This document shows positions 1-5,910 of a DNA stretch of 8,780 nt, piece by piece. The stretch's first letter is position 1; the number at the start of each line of letters is the position of its first letter. The position numbers were made by a program, and so were the translations under genes. The stretch comes from Candidatus Coatesiibacteriota bacterium (lineage in GTDB: Bacteria; RBG-13-66-14): positions 1 through 8,780 of the forward strand of contig WJMB01000202.1 in assembly GCA_014728185.1 (NCBI GenBank), read 5' to 3'. Under the pieces are notes generated by a model. It was not told the DNA's origin and ran no database searches. It saw only the letters and a program-made list of their open reading frames with translations.

Positions 1-810
1 CTGGGCGAAAAGCACCCGGTGAAGGTCCTGGAGATCCCCCACCGCAAGAACGAGGAGACCTTCCGGCTCTGGCGCGCCGAGCTGGACGGCTTCATCGCCT
101 ACCTCGAAGAGCTGACCGGCAACGAGCTGACGGCGGAGAAGCTCAAAGCCGCCGTCGAGCTGCACAACAACAAGCGCCGCGCCCTGCAGCGTCTCAACGA
201 ACTGCGCTGGAAGCGACCCGTGCCGATCAGCGGCAAGGACGCCCTGCTGATCAACCAGATCGCCTTCTACGACGACCCCGAGCGCTTCACCGCCTCGGTG
301 ACCAAGCTGGCCGACGAGGTCGAGGCCCGCGTCGAGCGCGGCGAGAGCCCCTTCGACGCCGAGGCCGTCCCGCTGTTGACCACGGGGACGCCCTACGCCA
401 TCCCCAACTGGAAGCTGCACCACGTCGTCGAAGGACCCGACCGGGTGATCGTCGGCGAGGAGAGCTGTGTGGGCAGCCGCTACTACAGCGAGCTGGTCGA
501 CGAGAGCCCCGCCGACCTCGAGGGGCTGCTCGAGTCGATCGCCCGGCGCTACTTCAACATCCACTGCGCCTGCTTCACCCCCAACACCGAGCGCCTGGAC
601 GACATCGTCGAGCTGGCCGGAGCCTCGGGAGCCCGGGGGGTGATCAACTACAGCCTCTCCTTCTGCACGCCCTATCTGGTCGAGGACAAGCTGGTCCGCG
701 ACCGCTTGGAGCGGGAGGGCATCCCGCTGCTCTCCCTGGAGAGCGACTACAGTATGGGCGACGTCGAGCAGCTCAAGACGCGCATCGACGCCTTCGTGGA
801 GTCGTTGTGA
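1..810 (+). CDS. 2-hydroxyacyl-CoA dehydratase-family protein (HgdB / double-cubane-cluster type), C-terminal part
   Basis: The frame is open from base 1, so the gene begins upstream; the GTG at 19 is an internal codon. About 269 C-terminal residues are visible, against roughly 400 for family members. The sequence resembles the B/C subunits of 2-hydroxyglutaryl-CoA dehydratase, benzoyl-CoA reductase and double-cubane-cluster proteins. Numbering from nt 19, conserved-looking cysteines lie at C150 (GEESC), C183 and C185 (HCACF) and C216 (SLSFCTPY). The tail has the family pattern IPLLSLESDY followed by QLKTRIDAFVE. Known family members bind [4Fe-4S] or [8Fe-9S] clusters and perform difficult one-electron reductions using electrons from an ATP-driven activator. 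That activator is encoded immediately downstream with a 4-base overlap, which supports the assignment. A single subunit gene directly followed by the activator resembles the double-cubane-cluster arrangement, but a second subunit could lie upstream. The substrate cannot be inferred. Confidence 0.85.
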   Translation: MGEKHPVKVLEIPHRKNEETFRLWRAELDGFIAYLEELTGNELTAEKLKAAVELHNNKRRALQRLNELRWKRPVPISGKDALLINQIAFYDDPERFTASVTKLADEVEARVERGESPFDAEAVPLLTTGTPYAIPNWKLHHVVEGPDRVIVGEESCVGSRYYSELVDESPADLEGLLESIARRYFNIHCACFTPNTERLDDIVELAGASGARGVINYSLSFCTPYLVEDKLVRDRLEREGIPLLSLESDYSMGDVEQLKTRIDAFVESL

Positions 811-1619
811 GGATGGAGGACGGGGGGGCTTCACGGTCCCCCCGCCGCTACGCCGGCGTCGACGTGGGCTCGACGGCGACCAAGGCCGTCCTCGTCGATG
901 AAGCCGGAACCGTCCTGGGCCGGGGTCTGGCGCCGACGGGCATCTCCGGCGAGAAGGCGGCCCGGCGGGCGTTGGAAGCCGCCGGTCTGACCGACCTCGA
1001 CGCCGTCCCCGTCGCGGCCACGGGCTACGGCCGGGAACTCGTCGACTTCGCCGCCCGGCGGATCACCGAGATCACCTGCCACGCCCGGGGGGCCTTCGCC
1101 CAGCGGGTGGCCGAGCTGACCCTGATCGACATCGGCGGCCAGGACACCAAGGCCGTCGCCGTGGGTCCCGGCGGTTCCGTGCGGCGCTTCGTGATGAACG
1201 ACCGCTGCGCCGCCGGCACCGGCCGCTTCCTCGAAGTGATGGCCCGGGCCCTGGAAACGGATCTGGAGCGTTTCTCCGCTCTGGCGAGCGGGGCTGAGAA
1301 GGCCAGTCGCATCAACAGCATGTGCACCGTTTTCGCCGAGAGCGAGGTCATCGGCCTGCTGGCCCGGGGGGCCTCCCGGGCCGGAATCGCCCGCGGCCTC
1401 GTCGAGGCCGTCGCCGAGAGGGTCTCGGGAATGGCCCGCAAGGTCGGGCTGCTCGAAACCGTGGCCCTCTCCGGTGGAGTCGCCCTCAATCCCGCCGTGG
1501 TCGTGGCCCTGGCCGACGCCCTGGGTCGCCGCATCGCCGTTCTGGACGATCCGCAGTACGTCGGCGCTCTGGGCGCGGCCCTGCTCTGCCGCGAGAGGAG
1601 CGCAAACAGGCCGACCTGA
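807..1619 (+). CDS. 2-hydroxyacyl-CoA dehydratase activator ATPase (BadF/BadG/BcrA/BcrD, HgdC-like)
   Basis: This 270-residue protein matches the length of the CoA-substrate-specific activase family. It has an ASKHA-type ATPase fold: first phosphate motif DVGSTATK at 19-26, TGYGR at 72-76, EITCHARGA at 88-96, DIGGQD at 108-113 and the adenosine-side SGGVALN at 222-228. The cluster-ligand cysteines are C134 in NDRCAAGTGRF and C173 in SMCTVFAESE; in characterised homodimeric activators these two cysteines per subunit hold one bridging [4Fe-4S] cluster. ATP hydrolysis drives low-potential electron transfer to the partner dehydratase, here the gene just upstream. The start is GTG at 807, overlapping the upstream TGA as GTGA, with GGAG at 798-801 five bases before it. 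The alternative ATG at 813 has its GAGG directly adjacent and is less likely. The overlap implies translational coupling. The electron donor is not visible here. Confidence 0.95.
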   Translation: MRMEDGGASRSPRRYAGVDVGSTATKAVLVDEAGTVLGRGLAPTGISGEKAARRALEAAGLTDLDAVPVAATGYGRELVDFAARRITEITCHARGAFAQRVAELTLIDIGGQDTKAVAVGPGGSVRRFVMNDRCAAGTGRFLEVMARALETDLERFSALASGAEKASRINSMCTVFAESEVIGLLARGASRAGIARGLVEAVAERVSGMARKVGLLETVALSGGVALNPAVVVALADALGRRIAVLDDPQYVGALGAALLCRERSANRPT

Positions 1620-1661
1620 TGGTCAGCCCGGGTTTGTTCCCTCGACGTCCTCGGTGTCCCG

Positions 1662-1904
1662 CTAGGGCTCCGGCTCCGGCCAATCTATCTGGATACGGAT
1701 CGTCCGGCCGCTTTCAACCTCGTCCAGGCGCAGGGTGAAGCGGCCGTGGGCGTTGCCCCGGCAGGAGGCGCCGTCGTCGGTGACCGTCGGTTCGCTGTCG
1801 TAGTACAGCTCGGTGAAGCGGTCCGTCCAGGCGGCGATCCGCGCCGCGCCCCTGTCATCCCTCCACCTCCGGGCTATACTGATCTGTGCTTTGTCAGGAA
1901 TCAC
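1662..1904 (-). CDS. Small hypothetical protein or gene remnant with uncertain start
   Basis: I do not recognise this protein. The frame is open from GTG at 1904 to TAG at 1662 (80 aa). From about residue 19 onward codon use is typical of the neighbouring genes, nearly all G/C at third positions, and the peptide looks natural (for example FTELYYDSEP, GRFTLRLDEVESG, IRIQIDWPEPEP). The first 18 or so codons look non-coding and the GTG has no ribosome-binding site. A good GGAGGTGGAGG and an ATG (1858-1856) occur on this strand, but that ATG is in another frame and would need a one-base shift to join. A + strand promoter-like sequence overlaps the same spot. It may be a short real gene, the 3' remnant of a longer one, or a frameshifted gene. 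It converges with the activator gene across a 42-base gap with no clear terminator. Confidence 0.4.
   Translation of the reverse strand: MIPDKAQISIARRWRDDRGAARIAAWTDRFTELYYDSEPTVTDDGASCRGNAHGRFTLRLDEVESGRTIRIQIDWPEPEP
1852..1880 (+). promoter_or_regulatory. Possible sigma70-type promoter
   Basis: CTGTCA (1852-1857), a 17-base spacer, then TATACT (1875-1880). The -10 element and its GGGCTATACT setting match the promoter of the zinc-ribbon/TPR gene. It would transcribe rightward into the AT-richer tract and possibly into the paralogue gene at 2247. It overlaps the doubtful 5' end of the minus-strand ORF, so one of the two calls may be wrong. Confidence 0.35.
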
Positions 1905-2062
1905 TTAACTGTCACGAACTATGGTGTTACCGGATAACGTTCAATTATCTACAGTCGGCCAGCAATCAGCTTTACACATCGAGCGAGCTGCTTGGCGCCA
2001 TTGACCTCGATGACGATGCATTAACCCAAAGTCTAGTATTAACATGCACATATAGCCTGTAG
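1886..2062 (+). CDS. Possible 58-residue ORF in AT-richer tract
   Basis: GTG at 1886 to TAG at 2060-2062 encodes 58 residues of plausible composition (for example RITFNYLQSASNQLY and LGAIDLDDDALTQSL). It starts a few bases after the TATACT of the upstream promoter-like sequence, so it would be nearly leaderless, and no ribosome-binding site is seen. Codon use is AT-rich, unlike its neighbours. A run of this length without stops is not rare by chance at this base composition. I recognise no family. It could be a foreign small gene, a remnant or chance. Confidence 0.15.
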   Translation: MLCQESLNCHELWCYRITFNYLQSASNQLYTSSELLGAIDLDDDALTQSLVLTCTYSL

Positions 2063-2246
2063 GCGCCGAAGGGTCAAGGTTGCAGGCCAAGCATCATTCG
2101 GCATCGCCTCGTATCGGCAGCTTTTCGAGGTGGATCGGTTTATCGAGTTGAAGTTGGCTTGCCCGGGATCGTGTCTGATGCCAAACTTGATAGCGCCCTT
2201 TCCAGACATTGACGGCAGTCCGGCGCAGCGAGCAAACGGGGGATAG
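1905..2246. other. AT-richer tract without a convincing gene
   Basis: This stretch differs sharply from its surroundings: 72 of 160 bases at 1901-2060 are G or C by hand count, while the flanking genes are far richer. It holds the weak 58-residue ORF, a small imperfect dyad at 1926-1938 (GTTACCGGATAAC), and a 7-bp inverted repeat CATCGAG/CTCGATG at 1977-1983 and 2006-2012. From about 2065 to 2246 composition rises but no start-bearing + strand ORF is present. The frame continuous with the next gene is open from 2043 to a TAG at 2244-2246. I see no tRNA, transposase or clear repeat boundary. It may be an insertion remnant, a long regulatory leader or an uncharacterised RNA. Confidence 0.5.
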
Positions 2247-2627
2247 GTCGCGAGGGTTCTCAGTTGCACTCTGGCAACCCTGCCCGTACTCAGCGCGGCC
2301 GTCGCGGCGGAGAGCCTGCAGATCGATGAGGACGGCAACCGCATCGAGAGCGCCCAGGGCGAAACCCGGATCATAGAAGCCGATCACGGCGCCTGCGAGG
2401 TCGAGAGCATCAAACTCTTCGACAATGGCGGCAGGTACCGCCGGGGCGCCGACGACAAGGTCCTCGTCGACGGCCCCGATTGCGTCTCCTGGCGGCCCGG
2501 CACCCTCGGCCACCGCGACGGCGTCACGGTGCGCGTCGTCCCCGGCCGCGATACGACGATCCACATCAAGGTGGGCGAGTGGCACGGCGGCTTCGAGCTG
2601 ACGACGGGCCGCGTGGTCGACCGCTAA
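2247..2627 (+). CDS. Exported single-domain WGNL-family paralogue without a canonical start codon
   Basis: The frame runs from just after a TAG (2244-2246) to TAA at 2625-2627, about 126 residues, with high G/C third positions from about 2300. The N-terminus reads like a signal peptide: RVLSCTLATLPVLSAAVAA then ESLQID, with an A-x-A-type cleavage site. The mature part aligns with one repeat of the protein encoded at 2755. Shared features are a GPDxVxW-type turn, an RDGVTVRVVP segment matching its DG-V-KV-P, and GEWHGGFEL matching its GDWHGVFTI. No ATG, GTG or TTG exists in frame upstream of or within the signal peptide. GGGGGA at 2238-2243 lies three bases before GTC at 2247, so either GTC or another rare codon starts translation, the start has mutated, or a base error is present. 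It is followed by a strong hairpin and then the paralogue's own promoter. Function unknown. Confidence 0.6.
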   Translation, partial: VARVLSCTLATLPVLSAAVAAESLQIDEDGNRIESAQGETRIIEADHGACEVESIKLFDNGGRYRRGADDKVLVDGPDCVSWRPGTLGHRDGVTVRVVPGRDTTIHIKVGEWHGGFELTTGRVVDR

Positions 2628-2629
2628 CT

Positions 2630-2663
2630 GGCCGCCTCGGGCCGTTAGCCCGGACCGGCGGCC
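2630..2663 (+). terminator. Strong hairpin after the single-domain paralogue
   Basis: GGCCGCC (2630-2636) pairs with GGCGGCC (2657-2663), and CGGGC (2638-2642) pairs with GCCCG (2648-2652) around a five-base loop. It begins two bases after the TAA at 2627. No U-tract follows, so it may stabilise the mRNA 3' end or terminate by another route. Confidence 0.4.
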
Positions 2664-2669
2664 GACAAC

Positions 2670-2698
2670 TTGCGCCCGGGCGACGACTGGGGTAGTAT
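2670..2698 (+). promoter_or_regulatory. Sigma70-type promoter for the three-repeat exported protein
   Basis: TTGCGC (2670-2675), a 17-base spacer, then TAGTAT (2693-2698). It lies 56 bases upstream of the ATG at 2755, in the only intergenic space before that gene, and its spacing is ideal. GGAAGAG at 2744-2750 supplies the ribosome-binding site. Confidence 0.5.
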
Positions 2699-2754
2699 CT
2701 ACAGCGTCCTCACCGGACGCCCCGCACACGCGCCCGACCCCTCGGAAGAGACCC

Positions 2755-3987
2755 ATGAATTGGACAGCGCGCAGCCTTGTCTTCCTGATCCCGTCTCTGG
2801 CCCTCACCGCCGGAGCCGTCAGCGTCCAGCTCGACGCCGCCGGCAACGCCCTGCGTATCGAGCAGAGCGGAGCGCCCCGGCTCGAGGGCGACGAGGTCGT
2901 CGTCGAGCTCTCCCTGGAGTGGGGGAACCTGACCAACCGGCCGGGTATCGGCCTATACGAGTTCGACGGCTTCATCGTGCCCGAGCAGGGCGGTTGCGAG
3001 CTGGAGGCCGTCGAAGACTTCGAGGAGGGGCAAGACTCTGTAGCGAAGGAGGGGCCGGACCACGTGGCCTGGAAATCCGCCGGCGCCAACGAATCCGATG
3101 GTCTGCGCCTGACCCTGCGCGGCCCCGCCGGAGTCACGGCCCACCTCAAGCTGGGCGACTGGCACGGCGTCTTCACCATCGACGAAGGCGGCCTGGTCGA
3201 ACGTTCCCTGCGCCGTTCCACCGTGGCCTGGACTCCCGAAGGCCCCGTCTCCGAGGTCGAGATGGGTGCCAACCGCGCCAACGCCTGGCTGGACAAAAAT
3301 GAAGATGGACTGATCAAGATCCGCTGGGGCAACCTCGACGATCTCCCCCGGGTCCCCTACGAAACCTTCGACGGCTACGCCGAGATCACCAACGGTCAGG
3401 GGCGTCTCGAGCTGACCTACCTGCACGGCTGGGAGAGCGAGGGCATCCGCGAAAAGGGCGAGGCCGACCGTATCGTCGAGGAAGGCGACCAGCGCATCCG
3501 TTGGGAGGCCTCCACCGTCGGCGACGGCGACGGCGTAAACGTCAAGGTCGTTCCAGAGCGCGGCGACATCACGGTGCGGGTCAGCGTGGGCGGCTTCCAG
3601 AACCTGTTCACCGTCGAGGGCGGCGGCGATTACAACCGCGCCAGCGCCTGGCTGGGCGACGACGGCCAGACGATCAAGCTGCGCTGGGGCAACCTGGACG
3701 GCTTCGACAACGCCCCCTACGGTGAATTCGACGGCTCCGCCGAGATCGTCTCCGGCTCGGGCACCCTGCAGGTCTCCTACATGCACGGCCTGGAGAAGGG
3801 CGGCGACTACGCCTCCGGCGACGACGACCGCATCCTGGAGAACGGACCCGAGACCGTCCGCTGGCAGGCCTCAGTCAACGGCGACTCCGACGGCATCGAT
3901 GTGAAGGTCTCGCCCTCGTCGGACACCGTCGAGGTCAAGATCATCCTGGGCGATACGGAGAAGACGCTGGAGATCACCCAGGATTGA
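2755..3987 (+). CDS. Exported protein with three tandem WGNL/FDG repeats, function unknown
   Basis: This 410-residue protein starts with a signal peptide (charged start, hydrophobic SLVFLIPSLALTAG, likely cleavage near AVS/VQ at 23-24). The rest is three related domains at about 50-142, 186-287 and 306-407. Each has EWGNL or RWGNL (56, 191, 311), a FDG motif (70-72, 205-207, 325-327), a Gly-rich turn, and a later D-G-(hydrophobic)-V pattern (SDGLRL, GDGDGVNV, GDSDGIDV). Each ends with a beta-like strand such as FTI, FTV or LEI. Repeats two and three are exactly 120 residues apart and are both preceded by an N-RA-AWL linker (NRANAWL, NRASAWL). The alternating strands suggest beta-sandwich modules. 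The acidic DG loops could bind a metal such as calcium, but that is inference. There is no membrane anchor or sorting signal at the C-terminus. It follows a single-domain paralogue and has its own promoter. I recognise no named family. Confidence 0.85.
   Translation: MNWTARSLVFLIPSLALTAGAVSVQLDAAGNALRIEQSGAPRLEGDEVVVELSLEWGNLTNRPGIGLYEFDGFIVPEQGGCELEAVEDFEEGQDSVAKEGPDHVAWKSAGANESDGLRLTLRGPAGVTAHLKLGDWHGVFTIDEGGLVERSLRRSTVAWTPEGPVSEVEMGANRANAWLDKNEDGLIKIRWGNLDDLPRVPYETFDGYAEITNGQGRLELTYLHGWESEGIREKGEADRIVEEGDQRIRWEASTVGDGDGVNVKVVPERGDITVRVSVGGFQNLFTVEGGGDYNRASAWLGDDGQTIKLRWGNLDGFDNAPYGEFDGSAEIVSGSGTLQVSYMHGLEKGGDYASGDDDRILENGPETVRWQASVNGDSDGIDVKVSPSSDTVEVKIILGDTEKTLEITQD
3302..3987 (+). repeat. 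360-bp in-frame tandem duplication within the exported protein gene
   Basis: The last two protein repeats are also similar as DNA. ATCAAGATCCGCTGGGGCAA near 3313 corresponds to ATCAAGCTGCGCTGGGGCAA near 3673, exactly 360 bases later. The FDG codons are offset by the same distance. The first protein repeat is more diverged and lies 405 bases upstream of the second, suggesting an older duplication. Confidence 0.7.
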
Positions 3988-4039
3988 CCCCTCACAGCGC
4001 CTCGCCTGGCAGGCCGCCGATGAGCCATCCATCAGACAT

Positions 4040-4069
4040 CGAAGACCCCGCCGAGCGGCGGGGTCTTCG
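4040..4069. terminator. Perfect 13-bp stem-loop, probable terminator
   Basis: CGAAGACCCCGCC (4040-4052) and GGCGGGGTCTTCG (4057-4069) form a perfect 13-bp stem with the four-base loop GAGC. It lies 53 bases after the exported-protein stop and on the far side of the minus-strand TPR gene, so it may serve both. Neither side has a good U-tract. Confidence 0.6.
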
Positions 4070-4071
4070 TC

Positions 4072-4240
4072 ATCGGGAGTAGCAACCAGGGCCGTGATCG
4101 CAATTATTAAGAGGGAGAGTGTCCCTCCACCATTCGTAAATGGTGTAGTAACGGAGAGAGACAGCACCGACCGGCTACCCAGGCCCGTTGTTGTAACGGT
4201 ACAATCGCAGAAGCAGCCGTCGCGGACAAGCCGCTGGCGC
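4072..4240. other. Intergenic segment with a chain of small inverted repeats
   Basis: The segment lies between the terminator stem and the TPR stop and is AT-richer than the genes (65 of 120 bases G/C at 4081-4200). It holds GAGGGA/TCCCTC (4111-4116, 4122-4127), CACCATT/AATGGTG (4128-4134, 4139-4145), and overlapping TTGTA/TACAA (4191-4195, 4200-4204) and CCGTT/AACGG (4185-4189, 4195-4199). Frames stay open across it on both strands, but none has a convincing start and coding-like codon use. It could be the structured 3' end of the TPR transcript or an uncharacterised RNA. Confidence 0.35.
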
Positions 4241-4738
4241 TCAGTTGCCGCCGTTGTCCCGCTCCAGCCTGGCCAAGCGGTCGACGAGATCGCGGACCGC
4301 CCCCTGCTCCACGGCGTCCGGCCGCAGCTCCAGATAGCGCTCCAGGCACTCAATGGCTCGGCGGTAGTTGGTGGTCGCCGCGGCGTAGGACATCCCCAAC
4401 AGGTAGTATGTGTCGGCGTCGCCGGGGCTCAGCTTGAGCTCCTTCTCGAAGACCGCGATGGCCTGCTCGTACTGGCCGATCTCCGAATAGGCCAGGCCCA
4501 GATTGTGATAGGCCAGGAAAAGATCGGTCTTGATGGCCAGGGCGCGGTTGAGGTCCTTGAGCGCCTGCTCGTACCAGGGATCCTCGCCGGTGAGTTGGAC
4601 GTTGAAACCGCGGCCGCACCAGGCGCAGCGCACCCGGGGTTGGGGCCGGGTCGGGTAGGACATCTTGTTGCAGTAGGGACAACGGATCGGCTCCAGGCCG
4701 TCGAAGTTCGTCTCCAATCCCTGACTCTTCGCGCTCAT
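4241..4738 (-). CDS. Zinc-ribbon and TPR protein
   Basis: This 165-residue protein has an N-terminal zinc-ribbon-like module with CPYC at 20-23 and CAWC at 38-41, a four-cysteine arrangement expected to bind one zinc. Tetratricopeptide repeats follow. The clearest is at 73-106 (AYHNLGLAYSEIGQYEQAIAVFEKEL), with another at about 107-141 (DTYYLLGMSYAAATTNYRRAIECL) and a partial one at 54-72. TPRs mediate protein-protein contacts, and the ribbon may bind protein or nucleic acid; no enzymatic motif is present. There is no signal peptide, so it should be cytoplasmic. The ATG at 4738 is supported by GGAGG (4749-4745 on this strand) six bases upstream and a good promoter beyond. It diverges from the acetyltransferase gene. 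The C-terminus is a charged helix. The specific role is unknown. Confidence 0.85.
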   Translation of the reverse strand: MSAKSQGLETNFDGLEPIRCPYCNKMSYPTRPQPRVRCAWCGRGFNVQLTGEDPWYEQALKDLNRALAIKTDLFLAYHNLGLAYSEIGQYEQAIAVFEKELKLSPGDADTYYLLGMSYAAATTNYRRAIECLERYLELRPDAVEQGAVRDLVDRLARLERDNGGN

Positions 4739-4764
4739 CGACCACCTCCAGCGTGGATTGGTTA

Positions 4765-4793
4765 AGTATAGCCCCTCGAGCCGCTTTAGCCAA
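4765..4793 (-). promoter_or_regulatory. Sigma70-type promoter for the zinc-ribbon/TPR gene
   Basis: Read on the minus strand: TTGGCT (4793-4788), a 17-base spacer, then TATACT (4770-4765), 27 bases before the ATG. This is a near-consensus -10 with ideal spacing and the best promoter in the window. Confidence 0.65.
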
Positions 4794-4820
4794 GCTGAAA
4801 CACGCTCCGACTTCCCACTG

Positions 4821-4829
4821 TGCTATAGT
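4821..4829 (+). promoter_or_regulatory. Extended -10 promoter for the GNAT acetyltransferase
   Basis: TGCTATAGT combines a TGn extension with TATAGT (4824-4829). No good -35 is visible 16-18 bases upstream, which an extended -10 can tolerate. The inferred transcript start near 4836 leaves a leader of about 50 bases. It is back to back with the TPR promoter, so a regulator bound between them could control both. Confidence 0.4.
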
Positions 4830-4886
4830 TGGACGGTCGACAACCCAGCCGCCGCCGCTGACAGCACCCATATCAAGAGGTCCGCC

Positions 4887-5771
4887 GTGCGCTTCCGCTC
4901 CGCCCGACCCGACGACGCCGAAACCATCCGCCAAATGGTCGCCCGCATCTGGGAGGGCCACGACTATCTGCTGGAGAGCATCGAGCGCCGCATCGCCGAG
5001 GGCGGCGTCTTCATCGCCGAACTGGACGGCCGCGTCGTCGGCGTCACCCGGCTGCGCCGACTGGCCGACGACGAGTGGTGGCTCGAGGCCCTGCGTATCG
5101 ATCCCGACCAGTGGGGCCGCGGCCTGGGACGCGAGCTGCACGAGTTCACCATGAACGAACTGCGCAACCGGGGCCGGGGCGTCGCCCGCTGGGCCACCGC
5201 CGACACCAACCGCTCCGTCCCCTTCGCCGCCGACAGCGGCTTCCGCAAGATCCTCAGCATGCCCTTCGTCCACTGGCCGCTGAACCGCCTGGCGCCTCTG
5301 GGCGTACGCAAGGTCATCTCTCCCGACGCCGATGACGGTCTCGAAGTAACCGACCTCGACGAACCCGGCCTGCTCGAATACCTGCTGCGCGGCTGCCTGG
5401 AGAACTACGCCGGACTCTTCCCCCGGGAGTGGGTCTTCCCCGCCGCCACACCGGAGCGCCTGCGCGGGCTCCTCGCCGGGCGGCCCATTTTGGTCCGCCG
5501 AGGTCCGAGGGGCTTCCGCGCCGCCGCCCCCCTCTACTCCGACGACGCCGAGCCCAGCGAACTCTACATCGCCCCGCTGGTCGGAAGCACCGAGGCCGTC
5601 GACGGCACCTTCGTTCGCGCCCTGGGTCGCCTGGCCCGCCGCGAGTATCCCGGCGTCGACATCTGGAGCCACCTGCCGATCCAGTACCTGCCGGCCTTCC
5701 TCTCCGCCGGCTGCCGCCGCGAGACGGGCTTCAACTGGATCTACGCCTACGAGCTGCGCCTGTCCCCCTGA
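4887..5771 (+). CDS. GNAT-family acetyltransferase with two GNAT-like halves
   Basis: The preferred start is GTG at 4887: AGAGG at 4876-4880 lies six bases before it, and the promoter element lies inside the longer open frame that begins at 4758. The resulting protein has 294 residues. Residues 1-130 form a typical GNAT domain: RSARPDDAETI (4-14), strands around VFIAELDGRVVGVTRL (41-56), the acetyl-CoA pyrophosphate motif in LRIDPDQWGRGLGREL (69-84, Q75-x-x-G-x-G), and TNRSVPFAADSGFRKI (107-122). Residues about 150-294 seem to repeat the same order (GFRAAAPLY, ELYIAPLVGSTEAVDGTFVRAL, QYLPAFLSAGCRRETGF) but lack the Q-x-x-G-x-G signature, suggesting a degenerate second GNAT domain. The substrate is unknown; small molecules, antibiotics or protein N-termini are all possible. 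No export signal is present. Confidence 0.85.
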   Translation: MRFRSARPDDAETIRQMVARIWEGHDYLLESIERRIAEGGVFIAELDGRVVGVTRLRRLADDEWWLEALRIDPDQWGRGLGRELHEFTMNELRNRGRGVARWATADTNRSVPFAADSGFRKILSMPFVHWPLNRLAPLGVRKVISPDADDGLEVTDLDEPGLLEYLLRGCLENYAGLFPREWVFPAATPERLRGLLAGRPILVRRGPRGFRAAAPLYSDDAEPSELYIAPLVGSTEAVDGTFVRALGRLARREYPGVDIWSHLPIQYLPAFLSAGCRRETGFNWIYAYELRLSP

Positions 5772-5837
5772 CCCATCCGGCGACCTCGGCAAGGGGGCCT
5801 CGCGCGACGCACCCCCAACTCGCGACGACGCAGGCGT

Positions 5838-5853
5838 TGGCACATTTCTTGCA
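5838..5853 (+). promoter_or_regulatory. Sigma54 (-24/-12) consensus promoter, rightward
   Basis: TTGGCACATTTCTTGCA fits the sigma54 pattern TGGCAC-N5-TTGC, with exactly ten bases between the GG and GC pairs. It is 135 bases upstream of the outer-membrane protein ATG and in the right direction. It lies within the left inner arm of the inverted repeat, so the match could be a by-product of that repeat. No enhancer-binding-protein site is identified. Confidence 0.45.
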
Positions 5854-5894
5854 GCAGTGCGACCCACGGCCCGGCGGCGCGGACGCCGGACTCC

Positions 5895-5910
5895 GCAAGA
5901 AATGTGCCAA
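5895..5910 (-). promoter_or_regulatory. Sigma54 consensus promoter, leftward copy
   Basis: The right inner arm reads TTGGCACATTTCTTGC on the minus strand, the same GG-N10-GC match. It faces the rightward copy across the 42-base loop and would transcribe antisense into the 3' end of the acetyltransferase gene. It may simply be the mirror half of the repeat. Confidence 0.3.

Noticed and set aside
2094..3332. 412-residue minus-strand ORF
   Set aside because: It is antisense to the two exported-protein genes, low in complexity and rich in Ser, Arg and Pro, as expected of a shadow frame in GC-rich DNA.
3512..3540. GGCGAC-rich short direct repeats, considered as a CRISPR or minisatellite
   Set aside because: They are only Asp/Gly codon runs inside the exported-protein gene, without regular spacers.
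4758..4886. N-terminal extension of the acetyltransferase to 337 residues
   Set aside because: The extension contains the promoter elements of both divergent genes, has non-coding composition, and a ribosome-binding site precedes GTG 4887.
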